In this document: piece after piece, positions 22,301 through 37,300 of the stretch | How positions within the stretch are numbered: the first letter of the stretch is position 1 | Layout of the letters: each line of letters opens with the position of its first letter | Assembly (NCBI GenBank): GCA_009760855.2 | Contig: WPIO01000014.1 | Location: 2,781,501-2,845,500 of the forward strand | Direction of reading: 5' to 3' | Length of the DNA: 64,000 nt | From: Cristatella mucedo | Taxonomy: Eukaryota; Bryozoa; Phylactolaemata; Cristatellidae | The notes under the pieces: generated by a model | What the model was told of the DNA's origin: nothing | What the model saw: the letters and a program-made list of their open reading frames with translations, nothing else | Database searches by the model: none | Program-made: the position numbers and the translations under genes

Positions 22301-25300
22301 GAATTTTGTATAAGGTCGTTTTACAGCAGAGGCTAAGCTTACCTTATGGAGTGATTCGCTTAAAAACCGGATCGGAACTAAAACGGCCAGGAACCATATG
22401 CACGATAATGTAAAGTGCCTAGATAGAGATCGGGTTCTCTGAGGGCACTATATCAAATGTATTGTTATTACTATAATCTAAGGCTAAGCGGCGTATCAGC
22501 CGACGCCAGGTTATAATCCGCTCAATTGCGCATTAGACGTCGAGCCACGCAGGAATGGCATTCTAGACATCTGGCTACGCAGTTGAGAGGTGCTCTGGGC
22601 CACCATGAGATTTCTTAAACATCACGGCTTATTCCGGAAGCCTTTAGCCCATGTCTCTTTTGAATAGACCTCGCCGCGTCATGGCTACCGACTTGCTAGC
22701 TTATTTTGTGAGCGGTCCTTGTTGCTGCCGCACTGCACCGCTGGCAGCGTGCCTGAGACCACTGGTACCGCTAGTCGCCTGCTAGTCGCCAGTTGCTCTA
22801 TTCAAGCCCTGCACGGCTTCATCGTCATTCGTCGCGAGTCGGCTGGGACTTGCACCATTACCAAAGTTTTATGGGAGGTCCTTATGCGGAAGCTGATTTC
22901 AGCTACATCTTGCAAACCTCAGCGACCACAGTTCCCGACCGTCTAATAGGGTTCGTCGGAAACGGACGGACTTGTCACATGCAATAATCCGCCGGCCACA
23001 GTAAGCGGTCGCCAATTCCTAACTGCGAAACGCCCGCGTCGGCGACGCGGGTATGGTGTGTTTTGCATGCACATGAGCTGCAAGCAATAAGCGTAATTAG
23101 GATCGGACGCGTACTTGCTGTAGTCAAACGTTCTGACACCGCTCGTTGAATCATTCACTGCCAGCCATTAACCAGCCATTCAGCAGTGTAGAAGCGACCG
23201 CGAAGAGATCATCCGCTCCCCAAGGGAGTTTTCGTTCTTCTCAAAATTCTCGAGTGAAGATTATGCCCGAGATAATGTAATTACATTTTATCAATCTAGA
23301 CGAAGTCGCCAGTAACGTGTCGAATAAGGGATTAGCGCAGAAACAACCAATAATAGTTATGATAATGATTTTGCCTTTGTGTAGCGGCTTTGTAACACAA
23401 AATATATTTCTAGCCAATTAACATAGGCTTGAAAAAGGAAAATAACATGTCTTTTTCAGGAAATAAGCATAATATAAAACGATTCAAATAGATGAAAAGA
23501 ATAATATTAGTAACCGGTGAACTTGTAACTGCTCTTTAAATGCCGTAAAGTAAGGGTTATCATTGTGTCAGTACGTGTTGTCCAACTTAGTTCCAGGCTT
23601 ATGTGAAAATGGACAAAAAGAACGGCTATCCCATCAACTTAGTCAAAGCTAAACCATAAGAATCAGAGGGCTGGGTGGCGCTAGGTGAGGCATGAGCAGT
23701 AGATACGTATCTGAGGTACGCAGTCCGAAGCAAACTAGTGAATGGATTTAAAACAAGTTTAAGGACCTAGAAACAATTGCGGTATTTTGAATGGAGCCAT
23801 TGGATGTCGTAAAGAAGTGGTGTCATGTGGAGTGACGTTCACTACAGACATTCTTTGCTGCTGTCTTTTGCAAATTCCGTAAGCACCTCCTTTGCCCTTG
23901 CACGAAGACGTGTAAGGTGCCAATTACAAAGTCTAGCTGAAATGCCACAAGGGCTTTTTATCAGCTTGGCTAAGGTCAACGACGTAACGTGATTTTGGTA
24001 TAGAAGCTAAACCTCAAAATTGAGAGTGTGGTACAAAGTCAAATAGTTTTGTAAGAACCGAATTTCAAAACTAAAAGAAGCTCTTAATTTTCTTTCCTCT
24101 AAAAACATGCTACTTTAAGTCTCGCATTGGCATTCTACCACTTAACTTGAGGGAGTTTCATTCGTAAAAATTTGAAAAGCCTTAACATACCCCCTGTGCC
24201 ACCTGGAGCGTCACCCGAAAGCCTATCTTGTCACAAATAGAAATGCATACCGTAAACTGAAGAGCCTCATGTAGCTCCACGCCCAATGTCTGCCGTTCTG
24301 CAGGCCTCTTTTAATCTGCCTTTAACGAATTACTTATTAAGGCAGCTCGTAGAACAGGAAGTGTTTAGGCCTGAAATGGTACCCTCGAAGACAGACCGGG
24401 CAGCTGTGCGTCGAAGATGCTACAACTGGCATTCCTCGTTAGCCTCTCCTCCATCGTAAGAATTATTTAGCTTCTTTCAAAAGAAATGGAAGCCTTTCCC
24501 GTAGGCAGACTCCAAATATTCCAACTGAAGAGGTACAGATAACATGGATTTTAAGCCTCTCTGAGTTTATTCTTGACGTTTGGAAAATCTTAATATTTGA
24601 ATCGCAAGAGTGCCACCTGAACGTTTTTTGAGATAGTGCCTTAGAAAACTGCCCGAAGCAATGAACTGAAGGCGAACAATCCAGTAAATTTCCTTAGCCT
24701 CTTTGCAATGTTGTCACGTTTCATTTTGGGAGACTCCCAAGCTTCTCTAACAAGACTCAGCATCCGGAACGTTTAAAAAAGTGACGTGAAAACCATTTTT
24801 GATGAGCCTCAGGCAGTGCACGTCGAAAGCGCGATGCTCGGCCGCGGACCAATTAAGAATTATCTAAGAGTAAATAACTTCAGCAGATCTAGAAGTATTA
24901 TAGCCCTTTTAAACAATAATGTTCTCGCGTCTGTAAATTGATTATGAAAACTCACGTGATGGGACACCTTCCCACCTGCCTTGTTAGCACAAAACCTCTA
25001 AAACCAGTCGGTTCGCTGTGGACAAACACTGTAAGCCGAAGGGGAGGGGAGGGGGTTCCACCCTGAAAGAAACCAGCAGCCACAGCAGCCTGACCCTGGC
25101 AGCCCCACACTGGAAGTACGGTAGCCACTTAAAAAAGGGCCTTCGTCGCATATATCAAGGGAACTATAAAGTAATTTTTGGCAAGAAATGAAAGGGCGTA
25201 CGTTTAGCTAAGGTGGCAGATACCCTTCATCCGGGCGAATGGGGCTGTAGTCCAGCTCCTTCCCACTCCCAAGGCTGTGCTACCCTATCTGAGCGTGCTC

Positions 25301-28300
25301 GACATTATGCAATGGCGCGTAGCATAAAGTACGCAGACTCAACTGGGGAGTATCTAAGGTAATTAATTAGCCAGCATTCCAAATTCTGTGAGTTGGCGAT
25401 GAGGATATGCTGGCCCGAATAATTTGGCGGTAAGGCTTTCTAGTTTCTGAGCGACACTAGATTTCCCCTTAATAATAAGTTTGGTTTTACGTCACTTTAA
25501 TTCGAGAATATTCGCATTCACTTAAGTAAGTCAGATTACTTAATCTTTTAGGGAGCGAATCTTTAATTTAAAAGACTTGGCATAAACTAGCTTGTTGTGC
25601 ATCTGTCGATTTGTGAAGCGAATCATTTGGAATATTTCATCGTATGCTTGCTTAGCTAAACAAAAAAGTATTCATTATTAGCATTGCTTGCTATACCATG
25701 GCGCGGTGCACAGCTTGGACATAACCATTTAAAAACTTCCCGGCCCCCCCCCCCGATAAGTTTCCTAGGTACGATGTTAAATAATGAATAACAGAAACTT
25801 CACGCTGACACTTTGCTCGTAGACAGTAGTTTGCACCAACCCGTGTCTAAATTTTAGATCACTGGCTGATGACTACTTTTGTTAGGGCGCAGTAAAAAGC
25901 TCGTGATCCTATGTGTAGACTGTGTACATTAAGCCACTACTGATTTCGCAGCAGCAACACTGAGCAGATACTGTTTTTAGAAACATGTGCAGGTTATGTT
26001 ATTATCTGCTAATGTGCAGTTTTTGTCATGAAAATGCCATGAACAATCTGTGCGAGTGCTATAAGCAATAGCTTCAAATGGCTCCTGTATGCGTTGTACC
26101 ACCGGAGTCCATAGCAGCAGGTAGATGTTGGTAGCAAAATATCACAGTCCATGATCTCGAACGCGATTGAACAATAGAGCAGTACAAGAAATACCATATT
26201 TATACTGTAGTGGCAGCTAAGAGCGCTATTCTGGCTCGATAGCAAATCTACTGTTGTAGAATTACGTGTTCAAAAGTAAGATAAAGCAGTGCGTCACAAT
26301 CGATGCACCAGCTAGTGTATGTGAGTGGATTTCGGCTTACTAAACATTTTCACGAGCCTTGGAAAGAAAATCCTGTTTGATTTTTAGCACACATCTAGTG
26401 CTAAAAGATGCATGCTGTATTTTTTAATATGTTATTACCTTGCTCGGAACCGTTCTATCTGATCGACTTGCAAGAGCCGCAAACATATTTCACTATAGTA
26501 TTTGCTTTGCAGTAAATGTCAAGTCCCTAGAAAGATATCGAGTTATCTGAGGGCGCTATATAAAACGCATTGCTATTATTATTTCTATTTTATGGCTAAT
26601 GTTCCTTTGAACAGACCAACTAAACATCATTAGGAAATTAAAAGGTCTTCCAAACAACTGTATGGCAAAAATTGAGATGACATCGCATTTGCCAATGCTG
26701 CAATTATTCTGTCCACACAATCGCTGTTTAATGATTCAAGTTGAATTTTCAGCCAAAGACAGCAATGCGTAAAGAACGAATCTAAACCAGTATTTAACGT
26801 GCGGGCGTACACTAAAGATAGTGCAAAAAGAAGTGAAGAGAAACATTCTAATTTTGTTTATTAGTTCATTGCTTCAAATAGAATTTCAGTAGTTCATGAT
26901 TATTTTCAAGAATTTAACACCATCAAAAAGGCTTTTGACTAGTGCCTTTTGCCTTGAGCAAGTTTGGAACTCTCCGTGCTGGTAGCAGCTCAAGTTGCAA
27001 AAAACTGACGGTGATGAGTTCTCAAAGGAAGAGAGAGAAGTAACACTTTCAATTTAATTCTATTCCATTGCAAGCGTTTGAGCTTTGCATAATAATAGTA
27101 ATATTAATAATAATGCACTTGATAAAGCGCCCTCAGAGAACTCAATCTCTTTCTAGGCGCTTTAGATTTGCTGCAAATGTGACGTATCATTTTAAGATTA
27201 TTTATATACAAGGAAAAAAGAAGAAATCAAACATCAGCTTGAAGGCTCAACCTTCTCTTATCAAAGACTAACGTTTCAAAATCTTGCAGTGATGTATAAA
27301 AATGTAATGCTTGCACAAGATAACGTCTAGGCTACCTCATTTTCTAGCAGAGCACGTGGTTGTGAAATGTAGTTTTGCTAACTCAGCTTTGATAAGAATT
27401 AAAATATAGTAGCTAATAATTACGAGATATAATTCTGTACCTAGGCCTGCAACTGCCTCTACATGCTGCTCCTGATGGCGATTTATTGGATGACAGAGGC
27501 CATACCTATATCAGCAACAGCTCTAATTCCGACAGTCTTGCTACCTCTGATGGGTGTAATGAAAGCGGCCGACGTTGCTAAATGCTACCAGAAGGTGAGC
27601 AGCAATATGTTTCCAGTTATCAACCAGCGTGATCACAGTCTTGTGTTTCCATGGGTCAGCTATTAGAAGCCAACTTAGAGTAATATTTATTCCATGGCTT
27701 CGTGCCAGAAAAGATATGAAAAATAACTTATTTTCTGGCTTGGGCTAGTCAGCCTTCTACGCAGTGAGTGACTGAAATAAAATAACCCTAGCAGTATCAG
27801 CATAGCCATTTAATTTTACGTCCACATTCAATCAATTTTAATAATAATGCATTTGATAAAGCACCCTCAGAGAACTTAATCTCTTTCAAGGTGCTTTACA
27901 TTTGCTGCAAAGGGACATGCAATTGAATGGTAAGTAAAATCATGCTTGAAAAACAAACAAAATGAATACTATGGTTAGGGGTGACATGCACTGGGTCAGC
28001 ATGCAAATGTGGTTAGTGGCAGCATGCACAGTGTCAGCACGCATAAGCACAAAAAAGACGAATCACAGGGACCCACTAAATGCTGCCCTAAATAGGTGTG
28101 TTTTTAAGTTCCTTTTAAATGAGTTCAGGTCAGGGGATGTTCTGACGCAGGTCGGGAGGGAGTTCCAGGCTTTGGGAGCGTACGAACTAAATGCACGGTC
28201 TCCAAAGGATTTGAGGTTTGTACAAGGTATTTTTAGACTGTTGGATTCCGAAAAGCGGGTGGTACGATGCTTGGCCTGATGGGGTAGTATATCTGAGAGA

Positions 28301-31300
28301 TAGGCTGGAGCCATAGAATGAAGGGACCTAAAAGTGAGCGACAAAACCTTGAAGTCAATCCGTCGCTTGATTGGTAGCCAGTGCAGGTCGGCGAGAAGTG
28401 GAGTAATGTGGCAACTGCGACGCTCACGACAGACAAGCCTAGCTGCGGAGTTTTGCACCAGCTGCAATCGCCTGATCGCACATGCTGACAGGCCAGTAAG
28501 CAGTGAGTTGCAGAAGTCGAGACGGGATGTCACGAATGCATGGACCAACTTGGACGGGGTATCCTTATCTAAACAAGCCCGAATTTCAGCAATGTTATGA
28601 AGCTGAAAATAGGCAGATTTGACTGTGGAGTTGATATTGTCGTCTAACGAGAGGTCGCTTTGGAATATGACACCTAGATTTTGAGCTGATTCAACTGGAG
28701 ATATGCTGACAGAGCCAATTTTGAGAGTCAGCCTTTCCAATTTGTGATTTACACTGGGTTTGCCCATAATTAGTAAGTTAGTTTTATCATCGTTTAGTTT
28801 TTGAAAATTTGCTGCCATCCATGTGCGGATGTCATCAATGCATGCAGCAAGTGAGTTGAGAGAATTTGAGGTGCTCGAAGGCTGGGAGGGATCAAAGCAA
28901 AGGTACAACTGAGTGTCATCTGCATGGAAGTGAAAGCCTACATTGTGCTTGGCAATCACATCAGCAAGAGGGAGAGTATAAACCGTGAAAAGAACCGGAC
29001 CTAGCACGGAGCCCTGAGGTACTCCATATTTCAGAGGTACTTCAGATGATCTTTGTCCATTCACGTCAATACTCTGGAGTCTCCCACTGAGATAGGGCCT
29101 GAACCACTGCAGAGCAGTGCCAGTGATGCCCAGGTGAGATGAGAGTTGCTCTAGAAGAACTTTGTGATCGATGGTATCGAAAGCCACCGAAAGATCGAGC
29201 AAAACAAGCAGAGACACTCTACCCTTGTCTGCATTCCCTAAGTAGGTCGTTGTATACCCTAAGCAATGCTGACTCTGTGGAGTGATTAGCTCTATAGCCA
29301 GACTGGAACTTACTAGCAAGGTTTGAGGTTTCGGTATACGAGTTCAGCTGGTCTGCCACGACCGGTTCCAGTGGCTTTGATAGGAATGGTAGAAGGGAGG
29401 CTGGGCGGTAGTGAATAATAAAATATAATGTTAAAACTAACGTTCAATCATCAGTTTGAATGCGGACTTAAGGCTCTCTGCATAACTCCTCAACGATAAG
29501 TGAAATTGTATAGAATGATAATATTTCACGGAAATAGCAATTTGTTCGATTATTTTATATTGAAATGTGGCATGGAGAAGCTCTGTTTGTTGAGAAATAA
29601 CTAGCCGTGAGACATGTTACACATCTGCTGAAATTCTAATGAAAGATCGGAGTAATATTGAACACAGTCGTTAGTCAAACGTGTATTTGCATTATGCTAG
29701 AGCTTTCTAAGCCAAACTTGGACCGGCAGAAAGCTACTGGCACACAGCTTTTTTGGTGGGATGGCCTATGCTTTGAAGTTAGAGAGTCTCAGAATTTAAC
29801 TATTTTAGTCCGCAGATTTCAAGTTTAGTAATTGTTTTAAACTGAAATATAAAATGCCTGCTAAGAAACTAAAAGCAAGCATATAAGCCCTCGGATAGCC
29901 TTTATTTTTTCTGAACTAATTTCATAACTATTAACAATTAAGTCATGGAGTGTACTAGTTATCCTCCTTTTAACTAGGCATTTTACTGCTTAATGGCTTG
30001 TACCACTCGCAGAAGACCATTATAGCAATACCAGTTAATGACCGTAAAAAATAGCGTACGACTGAAAAGGCGCTTGAAAAAAATATGTTCAAGACTGTCT
30101 GCTGATTTCTATTCTTTCAGGATACCGTCATGCTTTTGATGGGTGGCTTCTTGGTGGCAGCAGCAGTCGAAAGTAGCAATGTGCACAAGAGAATATCGGT
30201 GTTCATGCTCCGCCTTGCTGGATCAAACATGCGCTTTCTTATACTTGGCTTTATGGTACCCACGTGGTTCTTGTCCATGTGGATAAGCAATACAGCAGCG
30301 ACGGCCATGATGGTACCCATAGTTCAGGCTGTCATCGAGGAACTGAAAAAGGGAGTGAATTCGCAAACATCATCCAACGCGTCTGATAGCAATGACGAGG
30401 TTATTGTCATGTCTGATATTCTTCTCAGCGAGTAAGTAAACGTTAATTTGTATATGTCATAGGATATATAGTATGAATATGGTGATCATTTTTTTAGATT
30501 AGGAGAAATAAAGTGCACGTTAATGGCGAGCTCTTTGATACCGAGAAAGTTGTTTTCGCTTCAAGCGATTTATATTTTATTTTTTAAATTAAGAAATTTT
30601 GAAAGTTAAAATGCGTGGTAATTATTTTTCTATTTTATGACAGATCTACGGCGAATATAGTTACGGAAACAATCGAATCTAAGGATGGCCTAAAGATGAA
30701 TGTTGGAGATCAACAACAACTGCGGTGCAGGAAGGAGACACCACCAGCATATAGCAAGCGGCAGTGGCTTAAAGCTAGCCGAGCATTGAGTTTAAGTATT
30801 TGCTATGCTTCAACCATCGGTGGAATGGCAACTTTAACTGGAACACCAACTAATATAATACTTATCGAGATACTAGAAAGGTAGATATTCGAAATTTTAG
30901 CTATTTAACATTCCAAATACTTGGTCTGCTTACGCAATGATTCCACAAGTTGATTGGTGAATTTGTGACATTCATTTAGAAATTTTGAAATTCACTACTC
31001 GCACCGCACATGCTTGTGCAGTAAGATGCATACTGTTGGTTGCAAAATTCCGTGGCTAAGCTAGTCTTTAGTGAAAGCGGAAGCTACCAAATTACACCGT
31101 TTCCCACTGACGACCTAAACTGGCTCCCAATCAAGCATCGTATGGAATTCAAGGTCTTGTCTTAGTACGGTACGGTAAACTCCCATCTTTCTCTCAGATT
31201 AGCCAAAACTTTGTGTCGTAGAACCCGCTCTGCTAACTTAATCAATTTAACTGTGCTTCTACCCAATCTGAAATTGTCAGGGGACAGTGGCTTCCATGTG

Positions 31301-34300
31301 TTAGAGGATTTCGAGTAGTAAGCCAATAATGCATTTTTGACTGAACTTGTCCTGACGTTAAAAGGGACAAATGTAACCTAGGAATAGACTTGATAGCGAA
31401 CGACATTTCCCTGGGAGATGCCATTAGTGAGCTCTCTGTTCTTTATAAGGAGCGACTGGCGATGACGGTAAGGTAGACACTTAAAATTCTTTTTGAGGAA
31501 AACCCTACCCATTGAAAAATAGTCGCCTGCAGAGAAAGCTACCGGTAAACGATGCACCGGCACCGGTGCCTCGTGCACAGGAGGCACATGCACCGGTGCC
31601 TCCTGTGCACGTGGAACGAGGACCACAATAGATCGAACAACGAGGACCCTAGAACACTAGAACCCTAGAGCCCTAGAACCCTAGAACCCTAGAACCCTAG
31701 AACCCTAAAACCCTAAAGCCCTAGAACCCTTGAACCCTAGAACCCTAGAACCCTAAAACCCTAAAGCCCTAGAACCCTTGAACCCTAGAACCCCAGAACC
31801 CTAGAACCATTGAACCCTAGAACCCTAGAACCCCAGAACCCTAGAACCCTAGAACTCTAGAACCCTAGAACCCTAGAACCCTAGAACCCTAGAACCATAG
31901 AACAATATTCCTCCTCACTCCCCCTAACTGCGAGCAGGAAAACTCAGCCGTTGATTTCCTACCTGGGAAAAAGACACTGCTTCTATTAATTAACTCAGAA
32001 ATTGGAAAAACGTGAACACAAACCGCGTGCGCATCTACGAACGTGTCCGCCGTCCGCTTGCGGCATCTCGAACCTTCTCGCCGAACACCCAGCTTGGAAA
32101 CCCTTACTGTTGTCGATAGGCGGGTGTGAGTGTCTCTCCCCTCCCTGCGTGGCGAAGATTCAAGCCCGCTGGGTCGCCGGCTAGCGGTAGCTGCCTTTCT
32201 ACGCTGACACTCCTACTGATAATCCTTATGGAGGGCTGTCGGCTCCCCTGATGCTGCGGCCCCCTCTCCCCGACAACCGACTTCCGCAGACACCGGTCAT
32301 CCCGACACTCCCCAGCTGTTGAAGCTTCGCCTCATTAAATAGCTTGGGCTATAGGTAATCTCATGGCTAACGGTAAAACGCAGTACACGGGCAGGGCTGC
32401 CTTCCGGGGACCTTTCTAGACGGAAACGCAATTGATTCTAACTTAAAGCTCGCCATTCCACCACCTGACCACTATCTTCGCTTATCTTCAATGCAGTGAG
32501 TCACCCAGCGCCTTACCATTCGCTATTCCGTTAATCGCATTGTGTCTGCGTGCCTGCCTCCCCACCCAGGCTCGGAGAGACTGTTAAATGCACTGAACGT
32601 TTAAGATTGGCTCTCCCACCGCAGGAGCTAAGTTGTATCTCCGTCCATCATTCATTCATCTCAATCCCTTCCCAACCAATTTGGTCGAAGACGACAGCTG
32701 GGTAGTGATGTAATAGGCATAGAGCATAGGTAGCTGTATCCCAATAATAAGCCAGTGGTGCACACACTCTTCTACGCTTGCTTTTGGCTAGCTACAAGTG
32801 CAAAAATATCCAACAAGCAACCATTGATTTTTGACCTCTTCTTACGCAACAGTTGAGTAGTGGGAAGTATAATGCAGCAAAATCGCTTTAAAACCGTGCC
32901 TCAATTCATAGACCGGACAAGGAATCAGTTACAATTTTATTGCGTATTGTTTCAGTTTTAGTGCGCGCCACAACAATTTTGACTTTAATCTCAACTTTTT
33001 TACCTGGATGGTGATCGGAGTTCCATTGTCAGCCGCACTGCTGCTACTGTGCTGGCTCTTACTACAGCTGATTTTTATTGGATTTCGGTGAGTATTGCTC
33101 GTGAGCCCTTTGCTGTTTGGCCACAAAGCCACGCTTTCGTGATCCTTGTAGAAATGCTTGCTAGGACCACCCTGAGCTTTGGTAGCAGAGACTTGCAGAT
33201 GCCACGTGAGCGCATGCAAAGAAGCAGCCAGATGACGCTAGCGGCTAGCAAGCAGCTGACGACGTACAGTTTCTCTGTCTGATCAGGTGCTCGCGTGAGA
33301 ATTCGGAGCAGGGAAAGTGGATTAAAACTATAATCCAAGAAGAACATGCTAAGTTACAGACATTTTCGTAAGTTAAGCGCATCAGCTGTATATCTAACTG
33401 CATGTCAAGATCCTTTGTGCTGAAACTTAAATTAAAACAGGATTTCTTGAAAAAATTATTGGGCATTATAATATGCAATAGATAGTTTTGATAGAAAGAA
33501 ATTGGCTTAATTAAATTCCTGAAGTGGACAGCTTAACTTGTATTAACTGCCGAAGAGCTCCGTAAACTAACGGTGCATGCCTATTATCATGAGCGTAAAA
33601 CGGAATTCGCATGCCATTAGTCATGAGGTAGAACGAGCTGTAAATTGTGGTTACGTTTTTTTGAGCGCCGGTCAGTTTGCTGTCTTTCCTCAAGCGCTAC
33701 GGCGGAACTGACGTCCGCGAAGGTACTGTTAGCCTTAATCTTGCGATTAGTGGGATTCCAACTCGATATTTGTAAACCTATCGTAGTTTAGGTTTTCTTG
33801 AAATAGTTATTTGATTTTATAGGTGCGACATTAAATAGCTAGCTTTTGTAAATCTGTATATGGGCTCTAAGCCTCACCAGGTTTGGAAGAGCATTGAGCT
33901 TTGAGATTAAATGATGAATCACAGCCATCACCGTGTACTGTATCCTACTCAAAATTCATCCGCGATCATGGGTTTTTCTTAGTGATTATTCGTATTTTTG
34001 GCTTCTTTAATTGAAGAAGAGAAACTTAAATATGTCACACCTGGCGGGCCCTGCACTGAATATTACGCAATACTCCTCTCCGTCTTCCATCAGCTTAGTA
34101 TGCCAAAGGAGCTTAAAGTTATTTAATCGCTACCAACTCCAATACTCAGATAAACTTCAGCAATCAAAATTTGCTAATTTTAGTGGTATCTCCGTTTGTA
34201 ACTCCTAAAGCCACAAAGACTAGGTGGGTGTTACCCAAGAGAGATTCTTGTATAGCACACTCAAATGCTAGGCAGCTGTCGGTACGCATGCCGTTGCCAA

Positions 34301-37300
34301 CAGACTTCATTTCACGCAACAAAGAGGAAGCGTAGAGCATAGATGAGTCAGAAGGGCAGTCGAGGACGTGAGGAGCATGGAAGTAGGAGCTCAGCACGCC
34401 TGGAAATGATGTGCCGCTGTCAACAGCAAGAGAGATGTCGTTGCGAAAGCATTGTGGAAGTGAGTTCCACAATCTAGGACCTGCAGAGAAAAAGCTTCTG
34501 TCACCAACGGTCGTTAGGCGTAGGAATGAAGCATCTATCTTATTGTCCATAGAGGAACAAAGGGTACGAGGACGCTGAAACTTGTGCAGTAAAGTAGCCA
34601 AGCCGTACAAGGCCTTTTGGGTCAGCGGGTCAGCTTAAGAACTTTGCTCTGTACTCGCTGATCAGTTAGGAGCCATCGCAAATTCTTCAGTAAAGGAGAC
34701 GCATGGCTGAACCTCTGGAATTTATTAACTAGCCTTGTAGCCATATTCAACACCACCTGCAGCGGCCTAATGGGATTCTTTGGAGCCCAGCCAAAATAGA
34801 ATTTTAATATTCTAGCCTACACAGAACCAGAGAGCTAGTTGAATATTTGGCAAACCGCCGTGGTAGAGTCACTATTCGCAGATAGGAATCGGCCGTGATG
34901 ACAAGCTGTGCAGGAAGTCTTCCTAATGCAAACTTCAAAATTTAGGCATTTTTCAAAGACGAGACCTAAATTTCCGAGGACACAGCAAAGGTCGTACAAC
35001 AGATATCACCTATTGGGAAGAGCAAAGTCTCCTAGTCTAGACGTGCTTGGGGTGTCCAATGAGTAGCAGTCTGGTCTTATCGTCGCTTAGTTTAATAGAA
35101 TTTACCGACAATGATAATCCAGAGTCCCCCCAAGTGGCTTAAGCTCAAGGGTTGATAATTAATACCGTACGTCGATATTTGACCGGATAGTGAGATTTGT
35201 GATATCGCCGTAGAGCCATGCATTTGCCATTGCTTATTTAAAAAAATTAAGAGATAGCAATCCATTTGGTCAATGGATTCAACAATATTCTTTGTAGGTA
35301 CAGAACCTCTACTAACAAACAGCTTAACAAATTTTACTGCTAGCGGATTCAAGGTTCGGTCATGACAATTACGTGTAGAATGGATTGTGTGGGCCAGCAA
35401 AATATTTTAAAGAAATAAGAACTATAGCAGTAATATTAAAAAATTGAATGGAAATTACCTTTGCAGACAGCACTGTTGAGATTTAGTCGTGCTGGTAATT
35501 CCGAAGATATATTAGACGCTATCAAGGATCATCAGCACCGTGCGCTTAGATTACTAGATATAAACGTAAATATTTCATATCTGAGCTGAAAACCATTTGC
35601 TCGAGGAGAATAATGTAGGCGTTTATTTATTGTGCCACGGTAAAAAGTTGATTTGCCTGTCTAATTCAAAGATGAAAAACGTCGGTTAATCAGGAAATTG
35701 TTAGCGCCTGTCTACTTTTATCAGTTAAATGCCAAACTGTGTTATCTCTATAAATTAGATCTCAAATAACAAGTAAGGCTCACCGTGTCTAAATATGATA
35801 ACGGTCATGGCTTTCGAGGACAGTGCTTTACCACTGTGCCGTATTGCGTGTACGATAGAGTTCAAGGGTTCATATTCAGCACGAAAGTCAGCACACGAAA
35901 AGTTTTTTTCTGGGATTTTCGGGTTACTGCCTGTCCGGCTCGTTGCTAACCAATCAAAAGCACGTTCGTATATATCATGAGTTCAACCTTCATCTTCCCA
36001 GGTTTAACGAGGGCGTCGTGGTGGCTCACTTGGCACTTCTTATCGTGCTGTGGCTTTCCAAGGATCCGGGCAACGTCGGAGGCTGGGATTTGCTCTTCAA
36101 AACCGGGTGAGTAGTACTTGGCATGGTTAAAGATTAAGATACACCTTCAGTTCGTTCATTCTGGCCGAAACTTATTTTCGATAAGGTGCGCCATATGCTA
36201 ACGATTTTGTATAACGCATAGTCAAGTGCAAGCATTCTAACGGTAATAGAAAGCATTAGAAACAAGTTACATAAGCTGCCGGGTTAAGAATAGTAAGATT
36301 TCATGAAATTTTTAATTCACTGGTTTTTAAATATCTAAATCAAAACTTCGATCTCTCTACTGCGGCCGTGCCGATCCTTGCATTTTTGACGTCACAACCA
36401 GACTTCGACGACTGATCTCTTGTTTTCCAGCATGTACAGGAAGAGGCTTTCAGTTCAGGCAAAGTCTTCAACTAAGTCTCTCTCTTGTTAAAGCTGTAGC
36501 TGCCTTCTTACAAGCTTCTCCAGAACATCCTCAATGCGATCAAGCAGCATATTTATTTCAAGGCTCAACCACTTACTTTTACGTACTTTAAAACTCTTAC
36601 TATGGCCTACCTATCAGAAATAGTTCCCATTTAGGCATGGTATCTATCATACTACCTTCTCTTCTGACTAATTCATTAAGCTGCACCTCTAAACATATCC
36701 TTTGGAGATTGTGCATTCATTCCGCATGCTCCAAAATTGCGTGAATCCCATGCAATGGAGATCATTTCTTGACTATATAAAATTGAAAAGGAAGCAAACA
36801 ACCCATATATACTTCTCAGCCAGATTCTTATGTTAGGGGCTCAAGAACCGCGAGAAATAAAAGATTAGAACCCACAATAAAAGTGTTCATTTTATATAAA
36901 CTAGGCCATTGATTAGAAGTAGGAAACAATCGCCGTTGGTGACGATCGCGAAGGGACAGCAGTAGAAATAACGGGTGTTGGTCCAGGTTGCTGCCTCACC
37001 ACAGGGGGGGGGGGAATAGCAAATTCCGTATTCCCCCTGGCTCCACGACTCACGCTGAAACGGAGTGTCTTATTATTAGTCATAATTTGATATGCTTCTT
37101 TTCAGTGTATAGAATGTGCCTAGTGTGAGATCATGTTCTTGAGACTAGTCTTGTTATCATTATTATACTGGTTGCGAGGTAACCTGCAGACTTGACAAAT
37201 GTCATTAGTTTGCAATCTGATAAATTATTTTTCTATTCTTAGAGAATATGGGATATACTGCAGAATAAAACAGTTGCTATAGTGTTCGCCTAGACCATAA

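Noticed and set aside
28063-29319. A host gene on the minus strand with 418 codons
   Set aside because: It is a LINE-B reverse transcriptase with the family's 3' tail and many sister copies in the window.
31636-31905. A CRISPR array or a true telomere
   Set aside because: Units are contiguous 8-mers without spacers, the array is internal to a gene, and the unit differs from canonical telomere repeats.
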